Source: Rhodococcus coprophilus NBRC 100603 (GTDB lineage: Bacteria; Actinomycetota; Actinomycetes; Mycobacteriales; Mycobacteriaceae). From it: DNA of 64,000 nucleotides. Below, piece by piece: positions 43,405-53,010 of this stretch. A model generated the notes under the pieces. The model was not told where the DNA came from. It saw nothing but the letters and a program-made list of their open reading frames with translations, and did no database searches. Made by a program: the position numbers and the translations under genes. Every line of letters starts with the position of its first letter. Within the stretch, counting starts at the first letter, position 1. The stretch spans positions 62,001 through 126,000 of the forward strand of contig NZ_BDAM01000006.1 in NCBI RefSeq assembly GCF_001895045.1, in the 5' to 3' direction.

Positions 43405-45072
43405 TCACGCCGCGTCGTCCTCCCCCGGATCGCCACTCGGATTCAGGTGCTTCCACCCGGCGACGTCCCTGCGTAACTGACGATCGTGGGTTGCGAGCAC
43501 GACCGCGGCGTCGGTCGCCTCCAGAGCCTCGGTCAGTTCGTCCACCAGTGTGATCGACAGATGGTTCGTCGGCTCGTCGAGGAGCAGCACGTGCGGTCGC
43601 GCGGCAAGCGTCATGGCCAGGTCGAGGCGGCGCTGCTGGCCCATCGACAAGTCCCGCACCCGCTTGTCCAGATCCGCCTCGGCGAGAAGACCCAGGTCCT
43701 CGAGCGGCACCGTCCGGTCCTCCGGCACCACCCCTCGGGCGGCGAGAAGGCCGAGATGGGTGTCGTAGACCTCGCGGACCCGTTTGCCGGACGGTGGCGC
43801 CGATTCCTGCGCGAGCAACCCGACCCGCACCACCGGATCCACGACCAGAGTTCCGGACGTGGGCGTCACCGTCTGCCCCAATACCGCGAGCAGTGTGGAC
43901 TTCCCCGCACCGTTCGGTCCGGTCACGACCAGCCGCGAGCCCGCGAGCACGGTGAGCGACACCGGCCTGTCGAGCCGGCCCGCGACGACGACATGCTCCG
44001 CCCGGATCAGCGGCGTATCGGGTTCGATCAGGTCCAGTTCGGCCCCGAGCGGCGGCATCGTGAACCGCAGCGGAGGAACCGGTGTGGTGATCTCCTGGTC
44101 GTCGAGCGCATCTTGCCGACGATGGACCGAACGCACCAATCCTGGTGCCCGCGTTGCTCGCTGGTGCTTGCCGGTTCCCTTGTCCGGTCGCCACCCGTCG
44201 ACGAGCCGGTCCCGGGCGTGTTCGAGATCGCCTGCCAACCGGGCCCGCTCGGCCTCCTGACGGTTGTATTCGTCGACCCAACGTGCGTACTCGGCTTTGC
44301 GCCCCTCCCGGTAGCCGGCGTAACCGCCGCCGTAGAGACGGGGACGTCCGTCACGGCTCGGGTTCAGATCCAGGATCGAGGTCGCGACATCGGACAGCAG
44401 CGCCCGGTCGTGGCTGACCAGCACGATACCGCTGCGCGTCTGCTGCAGACGCTCGGTGAGGTAGTCGAGCCCGTCGGCATCGAGGTGGTTGGTGGGCTCG
44501 TCGAGAAGGAGGAAGTCGTGTTCCGCGCCGAGCAGGGCGGCAAGACGGACCCGGTATCGCTGTCCGACGGACATCTCGGACAGCAGGCGCGACCGGTCGG
44601 TCACCGCACCGAGCGCTTCGAGTGCCGTGTCCACCCGGCGATCCGCGTCCCACGCCTCGAGTTGTTCGGCCACCTCGAGCGCTTGTGCATAGGTTTCCGC
44701 AGCAGCAGACCGGCCTTCGGAGAGTCCGACGGCACTGTCGTCCAGGATGCGCAACGCCGCGCGGGCGGCAGCAAGTTCGATGTCGATCAGGTCGCCGACC
44801 GTCCGCCCCGGCGCGACCGTCATTTCCTGTTCCGCGACACCCAGCGATCCGTATCGCCGGACGGAACCGGAATCGGGGTCGAGGGTACCCGCGAGGATGT
44901 GGATGAGCGTGGACTTTCCCCGGCCGTTCTCACCGACGACACCGATGCGGGACCCGGGCGAGACGGCCAGGTCGACGCCCTGCAGAACGGGGTGACCGCC
45001 ACGGGCGATGTGGACATCGGCTGTCCCGAGTTGTGCGCGTGAACGGCGAGGCAGGGTGATGCCGGTAGTCAT
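43405..45072 (-). CDS. ABC-F ATPase, antibiotic-resistance-like
   Basis: A 555-residue protein with two ATP-binding cassettes and no membrane segment. Walker A motifs are GVVGENGRGKST and VTGPNGAGKST. Walker B motifs are LLLDEPTNHLD and LLLDEPTNHLS. The signatures are unusual, EMSVGQRYRVRLA and LSMGQQRRLDLA. The inter-domain linker is Arg/Lys-rich. ABC-F proteins bind the ribosome and many protect it from macrolides, lincosamides or pleuromutilins. The layout resembles actinobacterial resistance members. AGGAAAA precedes the ATG. Actual drug specificity cannot be read from sequence. Confidence 0.87.
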   Translation of the reverse strand: MTTGITLPRRSRAQLGTADVHIARGGHPVLQGVDLAVSPGSRIGVVGENGRGKSTLIHILAGTLDPDSGSVRRYGSLGVAEQEMTVAPGRTVGDLIDIELAAARAALRILDDSAVGLSEGRSAAAETYAQALEVAEQLEAWDADRRVDTALEALGAVTDRSRLLSEMSVGQRYRVRLAALLGAEHDFLLLDEPTNHLDADGLDYLTERLQQTRSGIVLVSHDRALLSDVATSILDLNPSRDGRPRLYGGGYAGYREGRKAEYARWVDEYNRQEAERARLAGDLEHARDRLVDGWRPDKGTGKHQRATRAPGLVRSVHRRQDALDDQEITTPVPPLRFTMPPLGAELDLIEPDTPLIRAEHVVVAGRLDRPVSLTVLAGSRLVVTGPNGAGKSTLLAVLGQTVTPTSGTLVVDPVVRVGLLAQESAPPSGKRVREVYDTHLGLLAARGVVPEDRTVPLEDLGLLAEADLDKRVRDLSMGQQRRLDLAMTLAARPHVLLLDEPTNHLSITLVDELTEALEATDAAVVLATHDRQLRRDVAGWKHLNPSGDPGEDDAA

Positions 45073-45397
45073 TTTTCCTCCGCGTACCGGGCGTCCTCGG
45101 CCCACGGTGGTGGGTGAGAGTCGCTCGGCTTCCGACGAACGGCCGGATCATCGGCCGATGGACACAGGTGCAGCCCGCTTCGAAATCCCGTCGCGCGGGA
45201 AGGGCAGGCCCGCGGGCGTCAGTGGAAGAGGAGTGCCTGAATCACGCCATTCAGCGTACCGACGCACGCCGAGGCGTCAATCGAATTACCTTATGGCCGT
45301 TTCCACCGGTCTCGCGCTGCGGCGAGGCCCGGAACCCGACGGGGTTGTCGTGCGAGGATGCGGTAGGCACCACGTCGTCCACCCGGCAGGAGACCCC
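45073..45397. other. 325-base divergent intergenic region, ABC-F / monoacylglycerol-lipase-like
   Basis: No convincing gene is seen. It holds a palindrome GCCCGCGGGC and a 6-bp hairpin (CTGAAT...ATTCAG near 45239-45260). Related ABC-F resistance genes often have attenuating leaders; here a reverse-strand frame from 45151 overlaps the ABC-F start but has no ribosome site. Nothing firmer can be said. Confidence 0.35.
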
Positions 45398-46246
45398 ATG
45401 CAGCACACCGAGTCCTCGTTCACCGGCGGAAACGGCACGCGAATCGTGTACGACGTGTGGTCGCCGGACGGTGATCCCACCGCGCTGCTCGTGCTGGCAC
45501 ACGGTCTCGGTGAGCACGCACGCCGCTACGACCACGTCGCCGAACGGCTCACGGACCTCGGCATCGTCGTCTACGCACCGGACCATCGGGGGCACGGGCG
45601 GTCCGGCGGCAAGCGACTGCACGCGCGCACGATGGCCGACTTCACGGACGACCTCGACACGCTTTTCGACATTGCGACCTCGGCCCATCCCGGCCTGCCG
45701 ACCTTTCTGCTCGGCCATTCGATGGGCGGTGCGATCGCCCTCGCGTACGCACTCGATCACCAGGACCGGCTCACCGCACTCGTTCTGTCCGGCCCCGCCC
45801 TGGTCGTCTCCTCGGGCACGCCCAAGCCGGTCGTCGAACTCGGAAAGCTGATCGGCCGTGTACTGCCCGGCGTGCCCGTGCAGAAACTCGACAGCAAAGC
45901 CGTCTCCCGCGACCCTGCGGTGGTGGCCGCGTACGACGCGGATCCGCTTGTGCATCACGGCCTCGTCCCCGCCGGTATCGCGCGGGTACTCGTCCTCAAC
46001 GAGCAGAGTGTCGCGCAGCGTCTTCCGGACCTGACATTGCCGCTGCTCGTCCTGCACGGCTCCGCCGACAGGCTCGCCGATCCCGCCGGTGCCGATCTGG
46101 TCGCGGACCGCGCCGGGTCGTCCGACCTGACGAAGAAGGTGTACGAGGGCCTGTTCCACGAGGTATTCAACGAACCCGAGCAGGACCGGGTGCTCGGCGA
46201 TCTCGTCGACTGGCTGCAGCCGCGCCTCGCGCACGCAAATCCGTAG
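45398..46246 (+). CDS. alpha/beta hydrolase, monoacylglycerol-lipase-like
   Basis: A 282-residue serine hydrolase of the Hydrolase_4 type. It shows VLAHGLGEHARRYDHVAERL, YAPDHRGHGRSGG, the nucleophile in FLLGHSMGGAIALAYA near residue 111, the acid in LVLHGSADRLADPAG and the His in GLFHEVFNEP. These features match bacterial monoacylglycerol lipases such as mycobacterial Rv0183. CAGGAG precedes the ATG. It is divergent from the ABC-F gene and convergent with an HSL-type esterase. Confidence 0.9.
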   Translation: MQHTESSFTGGNGTRIVYDVWSPDGDPTALLVLAHGLGEHARRYDHVAERLTDLGIVVYAPDHRGHGRSGGKRLHARTMADFTDDLDTLFDIATSAHPGLPTFLLGHSMGGAIALAYALDHQDRLTALVLSGPALVVSSGTPKPVVELGKLIGRVLPGVPVQKLDSKAVSRDPAVVAAYDADPLVHHGLVPAGIARVLVLNEQSVAQRLPDLTLPLLVLHGSADRLADPAGADLVADRAGSSDLTKKVYEGLFHEVFNEPEQDRVLGDLVDWLQPRLAHANP

Positions 46247-46268
46247 TGTTCGCCGCGCGGACGTTGTC

Positions 46269-47243
46269 TCAGGCTGCGCGGCCGTCCCCCAGCGCCACGA
46301 CCGCGCGACGCGCAAAAACGATGCTGAGGGTGATGAGTGCACCGGCTTCCGGCAATGCGCGCGCGAGGACCGGCCACGCGTGGACCTGCCCGCGCCACAG
46401 ATGCGTTTCGACAACACGGCCCGCATCGGCGAGGCGGCCCGTCATGATCTCGACATCGGGGCGGGTGAGCTCGTATTCGGCCGCGGAGAGGAACATCGGG
46501 GGAAATACGGCGGGATCGGCGTCGACGGGATTCATTTCTCCCTCGATCGCCTCCTCCCCGATCCAGCGTGGACGCAGCTTGTCGAGCGCCTTGATCGGCA
46601 GGTACGCATCTTTGAGCATGTAAGCCCGGTCGTGTCGGTCGAGGTCCAGATTCAGCAAGGGCGAATAGCCGATGACCGCTGCCGGTCGCTGGAGTCCGCG
46701 GAGGGCCGCGATCTCGGCGACCTTCGCGGCCAGGTATCCGCCCGCGGAGTCCCCCGCGACCACGATGTGGGTGGGGTCGTCGGCGATCTCGAGGAGCGCC
46801 TCGTACGCCCTCATCGCGTCCTGCACCGATCCCGCGACGGGAACAACCGGAACCTGGCGGTAGTCCATCGAATACACCGGCGCACCCGATTCGAGCGCGA
46901 GTTGCACGCACAGTTGCCGGTGGGTGGACGGACCGCAGAAGACGAATCCCCCACCGTGGAAGTACAAAATGGTGGCGTTCTCGAGCGGGTCTTCCACCGG
47001 CTTCGGCGAAATGATCTGCTCTCCCGGCACACCACCGAGTTCGGTGGCGGTGATGTGCACGGCCCGGGGAGTGGGCGTGATCTTGTCGATCACCCAGGAC
47101 AACCTGCCGAGAACCGCGATGCCGAAATCGTTGCTCGGCCAGAGGCTCAGGACCGGCTTGAACAGAAGCCTGGCTCCCCACAGGATGATCAGTGCGATCC
47201 TGCTCGTGCGTTCGTGCCAGGTGATCGGACCGGAAGCGCGCAT
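46269..47243 (-). CDS. alpha/beta hydrolase, hormone-sensitive-lipase family
   Basis: A 324-residue esterase. The oxyanion motif is YFHGGGFVFCGPST near residue 94, the nucleophile VVAGDSAGGYLAAK near residue 165, the acid in the DVEIMTGRL region and the His in GQVHAWPVLARAL. A hydrophobic N-terminal stretch (RIALIILWGARLLFKPVLSL) may contact the membrane. Such Lip-type enzymes hydrolyse short- to medium-chain esters. It lies upstream of nothing in the same operon, with a 40-base gap to the phosphodiesterase gene. Confidence 0.9.
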   Translation of the reverse strand: MRASGPITWHERTSRIALIILWGARLLFKPVLSLWPSNDFGIAVLGRLSWVIDKITPTPRAVHITATELGGVPGEQIISPKPVEDPLENATILYFHGGGFVFCGPSTHRQLCVQLALESGAPVYSMDYRQVPVVPVAGSVQDAMRAYEALLEIADDPTHIVVAGDSAGGYLAAKVAEIAALRGLQRPAAVIGYSPLLNLDLDRHDRAYMLKDAYLPIKALDKLRPRWIGEEAIEGEMNPVDADPAVFPPMFLSAAEYELTRPDVEIMTGRLADAGRVVETHLWRGQVHAWPVLARALPEAGALITLSIVFARRAVVALGDGRAA

Positions 47244-47283
47244 GTGAACACACTATGTCGCACACCGCGTGCGTGCGACGGCG

Positions 47284-48420
47284 TTACCGGAGCTGGAGAA
47301 GGGGTACGAGAAGCTCCTCGTCCGTGAGCGCGCCGTGCTGGCCGGGTAGATTCGAGAGTGCTCGCTCGCCGTGACTGCGGACGACCGTCGACTCCCCGCG
47401 TGCGATCACGACGATGTCACCGATGCGCCCGGTGATCGCGGAATCCGGATCGGGGCCGAACAATCCCGCCGTCAACACCTCGTCGCGGGTGCCGACCCAG
47501 AAGTCGTCGCCGAGTTCGTCGGTCCAGCGCCCGAGCACCTTGTCCACACGGCGGGTATGTATGTGCCGACAGCGCGGCTCACCGGCGATCACGTCGACGT
47601 CTTCTTCGAGACCGGGGTGCCCGTCGAAATCCACGCGGCGGCCCCGGGAGGCGTCGACCATCCCGTGGTCGGCGGTGACCAGCAACCGCGTCCCGTCCGG
47701 CAGCGCTGCGGCGAGTTGTTCGACGAACCGATCGACCACGGTGAGTTGTGCGAGCCACGCCTGTGATTCGGGCCCGTACACGTGGCCGAGGGCGTCCACC
47801 TCCCCGAGGTAGCAGTAGACGAGGTTGCGCTCGCCGGAGCGTGCTGCGGCGACGACCTCCGCGAGAAGATCTCCGTACGCGGAAATCCCTACGAATCTGC
47901 CGCCGCGCAACACCGCCCGCGTCAGCCCACTCCTGCCGAACGTCCTCGGCACGACGGTCGTGACCGCCAGCCCGGCGGCCTGCCCGCGTTCGAATGCCGT
48001 GCGATGAGGTTGGGCGTGCTCGGGCACCAGCGTTTCGCGTCGGTCGAGTGACGTCCCTGCTGCGGTCCAGTGCAGCCAGTTGACCACTGTCTCGGCTTCC
48101 TCGACATACGACTGGTACCCGGTGATGCCGTGGCGCCCGGACGGCAAACCTGTACCGAGCGACGCGATGCTCGTCGCGGTGGTCGTGGGAAAGCCCGCAC
48201 GAATCGCACGCCCAGGGAGGTCCGTGAGATAAGGCGCCGCTTTCTTGTTGCGCTGCAGCAGTTCCCACCCCATGCCGTCGACGAGAAGCACCACCGTGTT
48301 CGCGCTGTCGGTCAATCCGAGCCGGTTGCGTTCGCCGGGGACCCCCGCTGACGCGAGTACCGACGGCATCACGTCGGCGAGGGTGGGCTCGGCGTAGACA
48401 TCGCGCAGTGGAAGAGTCAT
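47284..48420 (-). CDS. alkaline phosphatase superfamily phosphodiesterase
   Basis: A 378-residue nucleotide pyrophosphatase/phosphodiesterase-like enzyme. Metal ligands and nucleophile are seen as VVLLVDGMGWELL, AGFPTTTATSIASLGTG (probable nucleophile Thr), CYLGEVDALGHVYGP, LVTADHGMVD and a His in DFDGHPGLEED. It has no signal peptide, so it is likely cytosolic, as is common in actinobacteria. It hydrolyses phosphodiester or pyrophosphate bonds; the substrate is unknown. It lies 52 bases downstream of catC in the same direction. Confidence 0.87.
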   Translation of the reverse strand: MTLPLRDVYAEPTLADVMPSVLASAGVPGERNRLGLTDSANTVVLLVDGMGWELLQRNKKAAPYLTDLPGRAIRAGFPTTTATSIASLGTGLPSGRHGITGYQSYVEEAETVVNWLHWTAAGTSLDRRETLVPEHAQPHRTAFERGQAAGLAVTTVVPRTFGRSGLTRAVLRGGRFVGISAYGDLLAEVVAAARSGERNLVYCYLGEVDALGHVYGPESQAWLAQLTVVDRFVEQLAAALPDGTRLLVTADHGMVDASRGRRVDFDGHPGLEEDVDVIAGEPRCRHIHTRRVDKVLGRWTDELGDDFWVGTRDEVLTAGLFGPDPDSAITGRIGDIVVIARGESTVVRSHGERALSNLPGQHGALTDEELLVPLLQLR

Positions 48421-48472
48421 GTTCCGAGTATGGCCCGGTACGCCAGGGCACGGCGGGTGAGGAGTCGTGCGC

Positions 48473-48757
48473 TCATTCCTTGATGTCGGACCCGTGCCTG
48501 GTCAGCGCCGTGACTTCGATGTTCATGAAAGGGAACAACGGCAGGCCGAAGAGGATTTCGTGCAGTTCGTCGGCCGACTCCACGTCGAAGATCGAGATGT
48601 TGCTGTACTTGCCGACGATGCGCCAGATCTCGGGCCATTTGCCTTGACGCTGCAATTCCTGGCTGTACTCCTTCTCCCTGGCGAGGGTTTCGGCCCGCAG
48701 GTCCGGGTCGAGGTCGCGGGGGATGTCGACATCCATCCGGACGTGGAACAGTGCCAT
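48473..48757 (-). CDS. catC: muconolactone delta-isomerase
   Basis: A 94-residue protein (usual length 92-96) that isomerises muconolactone to 3-oxoadipate enol-lactone. It begins ALFHVRMDVDIPRDLDPD and contains LAREKEYSQELQRQGKWP and FDVESADELHEILFGLPLFP, the CatC pattern. Its product is the substrate of PcaD at 29684-30532, which links the two clusters. It is 47 bases downstream of catB. Confidence 0.96.
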   Translation of the reverse strand: MALFHVRMDVDIPRDLDPDLRAETLAREKEYSQELQRQGKWPEIWRIVGKYSNISIFDVESADELHEILFGLPLFPFMNIEVTALTRHGSDIKE

Positions 48758-48804
48758 CGTTTCTCTCTTTCGTGTGCCGGATTCGACAGCGCGTGGTTCG
48801 ACGC

Positions 48805-49931
48805 TCAACCGCGCGCGTATTTCCGGACGACGTCCATGTCGAGTTCGACGCCCAGACCCGGACCTTCGGGCAGATGAACCTGGCCCTCGGAGTAGACGAG
48901 CGGGGTCTGTAGCAGTTCGACCGCGAACAGTTGCGGGCCGAACAGTTCCGTACCGTAGTCGATTCCCGGTTCGGAACACGCGAAGTGGATCGATGCGGCC
49001 GTGCCGATCGGACCCTCGATCGATGTTGCTCCGTGGCAACGCAGTCCGGCCGCCTTCGCAACGGCGACCACTTCCTTGCTGCGTTGCAGTCCCCCGCATT
49101 TGGTGGTCTTGAGCGCGATGACGTCGGCGGCACCGAGCTTGGCGACCTGGAATGCGTCATGCGGGGTCTGCACGGATTCGTCGGCCATCACCGGCGCCGA
49201 GACGCGGCGGTTGATCTCGGCGAGTACGTCGAGTTGTTCGGCGGGAGTAGGCTGTTCGATGAGCTCGACACCACCGTCGACGAGTTGCGGTACATGCCGT
49301 AACGCGGTGAAGCGGTCCCAGCGGGCATTGACGTCGATACTGAAGCCGACTTCACCGCCGAATGCTTCGACGATTCCGATCACCCGGTCGGTGTCGACCA
49401 CCGGGTCGAGAGCACCCATCTTGAGCTTGAACGCGAAGTTCAGCCGCTCGTCCATCCTGCGGGTGACCTCGTCGACGATCTCGTCGAGGGGTGCGGCACC
49501 GAGCGCCCACCGTACGTCGACTCCGGTGCGGAAGGCGCCGCCCAGCAACGATGCGACGTTGATTCCGAGGCTGCGCGCCCACGCGTCGTGCATCGCCACA
49601 TCGATTGCGGCCTTGGCGAACCGGGCGTTCGCGACGATGCGCTCGATGTCGACCATGACGCCGCTGATCTCGTCCACGCCACGACCGACGATGTAGGGGC
49701 CGAGGTAACGGTCGATGATCTCTTTCATGGTCTCGACGGATTCCCCGCCCCACCATGGTCCGCCGGGCACGACTCCTTCGCCGTGGCCGACCACGCCGCC
49801 TGCCGTGGTCACCGCGACGAGGAGGATCGGCTGGGTGTCCGACGTGGTGGTCGCGAACTTGTGGGGGCGGATCAACGGGATGTCGATGATCGTGGTGTCG
49901 ACCGACACGATCGACAGTTCGGGGTCGGACA

Positions 49932-49932
<1 letters not shown>
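48805..49932 (-). CDS. catB: muconate cycloisomerase
   Basis: A 375-residue enolase-superfamily enzyme that lactonises cis,cis-muconate. The catalytic Lys pair lies in FAFKLKMGALD near residue 165 (KxK), the metal ligands in FSIDVNARWD, IEQPTPAEQ and ADESVQTPHDA, and the second base in IALKTTKCGGLQ. The ATG shares one base with the catA stop (TGATG), so expression is coupled to catA. Confidence 0.95.
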
Positions 49933-50834
<902 letters not shown>

Positions 50835-50854
50835 TCATCTGAGATGATCACCGA

Positions 50855-50889
50855 GTACGCTATGCGTACAGCCGAACCGCAGTGCGTAC
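50855..50889. promoter_or_regulatory. paired IclR-like boxes between catA and catR
   Basis: GTACGCTATGCGTAC (50855-50869) is a perfect 15-bp dyad. A second, weaker copy on the reverse strand (GTACGCACTGCGGTT) spans 50875-50889, 20 bases away. Both resemble the boxes upstream of pcaI. Confidence 0.6.
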
Positions 50890-50898
50890 AACACATAC

Positions 50899-50914
50899 TG
50901 TGGGTGGTGTCACA
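50899..50914. promoter_or_regulatory. CRP/GlxR-like site between catA and catR
   Basis: TGTGGGTGGTGTCACA matches TGTGA-N6-TCACA at nine of ten fixed positions. It lies next to the paired IclR-like boxes. Confidence 0.5.
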
Positions 50915-50971
50915 GCGCTTGTCAACACCGAGCACGAGAGACTCATGCAGAATCCGCAGGTAGGAGAACCG

Positions 50972-51766
50972 ATGCCCGATACAGACCCAGGCAACTCCCG
51001 GAGTGACGACCGGGATTTCATCCAGAGCATCGAGCGCGGATTTGCGGTGCTGCACGCATTCGACGACCGGGACCCGAATCCGAGCCTCGCGGAGATCGCG
51101 GCCAAGACCCGGCTCTCGCGGCCCGCGGTGCGACGGATCCTCCTCACGCTCCAGAAGCTCGGCTATGTCACCGGCGAGGGCAGCCGCTGGTCGCTGACCC
51201 CACGGGTGCTGAGCATCGGGAACCACTACACCTCGTCACACGCCCTGGTCGACGCCGCCCTGCCGAAACTCGTCGAAATCGCCGACTACACCCACGAATC
51301 GGCATCGCTGGGAGTGCTGGACGGTTCCGACGTCGTATACGCCGCCCGCGTCCCGGTGCGTCGCATCATGAGCATCAACGTTTCCGTCGGCACCCGCGTC
51401 CCCGCCTACGCGACCTCGATGGGCCGCGCTCTCCTCGCATGGGCACCGCGCGAGACGGTCGACGCGGTCGTCGCAACGACGGAATTCGACAAGCTCACAG
51501 CCGCCACGATCGGTAGCGCCGACGAACTGGAGGCAGAACTCGAACGGGTCCGCGAGCTGGGGTACGCGCTCGCGACAGCAGAACTCGAAGACGGTCTCAT
51601 CTCCCTGTCCGCGCCCGTGTTCGACGCGAGTTCGGCGGTCGTGGGAGTGCTGGCGTGTTCCACTTCGACGGCCAGACATTCCGCCGAGTCGTTCCGGGAT
51701 CTTGCGGCGAAGTGCCTCGTGGACTGCGCTGACCGTCTCAGCGACGAACTGGGCCGCCGCAGGTGA
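50972..51766 (+). CDS. catR: IclR-family regulator of catABC
   Basis: A 264-residue IclR regulator. The winged helix contains FIQSIERGFAVLHAF and LAEIAAKTRLSRPAVRRILL. The effector domain has AARVPVRRIMSINVSVGTR and VPAYATSMGRALLAW. The ATG at 50972 has AGGAG six bases upstream; longer frames reach 50882 and would cross the operator. It is about half identical by eye to PcaR, which fits the shared boxes in the two promoters. Confidence 0.9.
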   Translation: MPDTDPGNSRSDDRDFIQSIERGFAVLHAFDDRDPNPSLAEIAAKTRLSRPAVRRILLTLQKLGYVTGEGSRWSLTPRVLSIGNHYTSSHALVDAALPKLVEIADYTHESASLGVLDGSDVVYAARVPVRRIMSINVSVGTRVPAYATSMGRALLAWAPRETVDAVVATTEFDKLTAATIGSADELEAELERVRELGYALATAELEDGLISLSAPVFDASSAVVGVLACSTSTARHSAESFRDLAAKCLVDCADRLSDELGRRR

Positions 51767-51787
51767 TACTGCCGGAAGGGTGCGCGA

Positions 51788-52816
51788 TCACACGTCCTGC
51801 CCCTCACCCTGGAAGGCGGGGATCACCTCGTTCGCGAACAGTTCCGCGTATTCCATGAATCGTTCGGCGGGCAGCCCGGCCGGCATCATCATCATGAAGT
51901 GCTCGAACGGCATACGCTCCTGCATCTTCCGGAACTTGTCCACGGCACGGTCCGGCGTCACGATCTGCAGGATGCCACTGCGCTTGAACTGTTCGAGGCT
52001 CATGGGCTCGAGTACGGGATCGCTCATTCCGATCGCCTTGTCCTCGTCGAGCCAGGTGCCGTAGCTGTTGTTGATGTAGTGGTAGTAGGGCCCGAGTTCT
52101 TCCATCGCCTTCTCCGGGTCGTTCGCCACCACGAAGAACAGTCCCTGGATGCGGACACGGCCCGTCGCCGGATCCTTGCCCTGCTGCCTCAACTTCTCGG
52201 CGTAGAGATCGCCGAACTCCTCGTTACCGAAGTAGCCGTCGGCGTACCTCGCCACGCGCTCGAGTGCCTTGTCTGCGAAACCCCCGATATAGAGCGGAAT
52301 CGCGCCTCGCGGTGACAACGGCGTGATTTTGGCGTCCTTCACTGTGAAATGCCGTCCTTCGAAATTCACGGTCTCGCCGGCCCACAACGCGTGGACGATC
52401 TGCAGAAATTCGTCGAAGCGCCTGCCCCGCGTGGTGAAATCCAGGCCGAGCCCGTCGTACTCGCGACGCCGGTAGCCGAGCCCCAAGGCCATCTCTGCCC
52501 GGCCACCCGAGATGATGTCGAGAACCGCAGTGTCCTCGGCGAAGCGGACCGGATGGTAAAGCGGCGCAAGGGCGACGGCCGAGCCGAGCCGGAGCGTGCT
52601 GGTACGCGCCGCGACGGCCGCCAGCGTCAACAACGGCGAAGGCTGGTAACCGTCGTCCGCCCCGTGGTGCTCGGGCACCCATGCTCCGCTGAAGCCGACG
52701 GTCTCACTCCAGGCGATGACGTCGAGCGTTTCGGCGTAGAGGTCGTTCCAGGGACGCTCCCACTCGGGCGGATTACGAAAGTCGTAGAGATAGCCGAATG
52801 TCAGCTTGCGAGTCAT
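51788..52816 (-). CDS. LLM class flavin-dependent oxidoreductase
   Basis: A 342-residue luciferase-like monooxygenase. The barrel begins LTFGYLYDFRNP, with SGAWVPEHHGADDGYQPSPL, LRLGSAVALAPLYHPVRFAE and DIISGGRAEMALGLGYRRRE. These features are typical of FMN- or F420-dependent members. It sits between catR (convergent) and benA (divergent). An 18-bp perfect palindrome lies 48 bases upstream of its start. The substrate is unknown; a role in aromatic metabolism is possible but only by position. Confidence 0.88.
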   Translation of the reverse strand: MTRKLTFGYLYDFRNPPEWERPWNDLYAETLDVIAWSETVGFSGAWVPEHHGADDGYQPSPLLTLAAVAARTSTLRLGSAVALAPLYHPVRFAEDTAVLDIISGGRAEMALGLGYRRREYDGLGLDFTTRGRRFDEFLQIVHALWAGETVNFEGRHFTVKDAKITPLSPRGAIPLYIGGFADKALERVARYADGYFGNEEFGDLYAEKLRQQGKDPATGRVRIQGLFFVVANDPEKAMEELGPYYHYINNSYGTWLDEDKAIGMSDPVLEPMSLEQFKRSGILQIVTPDRAVDKFRKMQERMPFEHFMMMMPAGLPAERFMEYAELFANEVIPAFQGEGQDV

Positions 52817-52864
52817 CGTGAGCCCCTCACACCTCGTGGAGTGAGCACCATATGGCAATCATCA

Positions 52865-52882
52865 TAAGGATTGCAATCCTTA
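52865..52882. promoter_or_regulatory. 18-bp perfect palindrome upstream of the LLM gene
   Basis: TAAGGATTGCAATCCTTA is a perfect dyad in the space between the LLM gene and benA. TetR- and MarR-family proteins bind this type of site. No TetR or MarR gene is adjacent, so the regulator is unknown. Confidence 0.6.
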
Positions 52883-52920
52883 CTCGTTCCCCTCGCGTCG
52901 GCGCCGCGAGCTGCGGAGGT

Positions 52921-52936
52921 CCTAGGTATCCCTAGG
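52921..52936. promoter_or_regulatory. CCTAGG direct repeat in the benA promoter region
   Basis: CCTAGGTATCCCTAGG contains two CCTAGG palindromes ten bases apart. The decamer CCTAGGTATC recurs at 42358-42367 between ndh and the LysR gene. It may be a regulator half-site, for example for the LuxR-type regulator or the LysR protein. Confidence 0.35.
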
Positions 52937-52947
52937 CATCTGCCCAG

Positions 52948-52963
52948 TGTGACCCGCGCCACA
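52948..52963. promoter_or_regulatory. CRP/GlxR-like site upstream of benA
   Basis: TGTGACCCGCGCCACA matches TGTGA-N6-TCACA at nine of ten fixed positions and lies 47 bases upstream of the benA start. In Corynebacterium the CRP-type regulator GlxR is known to act on ben genes. Confidence 0.55.
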
Positions 52964-53010
52964 CTCTGTCATCGTTGAGCTACGGCACAAGCCCCTTACC
53001 TGGAGGAACC

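Noticed and set aside
44930-45151. Possible leader peptide overlapping the ABC-F start
   Set aside because: No ribosome site, runs far into the ABC-F gene in another frame, and no terminator/antiterminator pair could be drawn.
45008-46246. N-terminal extension of the monoacylglycerol-lipase-like protein back to 45008
   Set aside because: The hydrolase fold begins at the ATG at 45398, which has a proper ribosome site; the extension is Arg-rich translation of promoter DNA.
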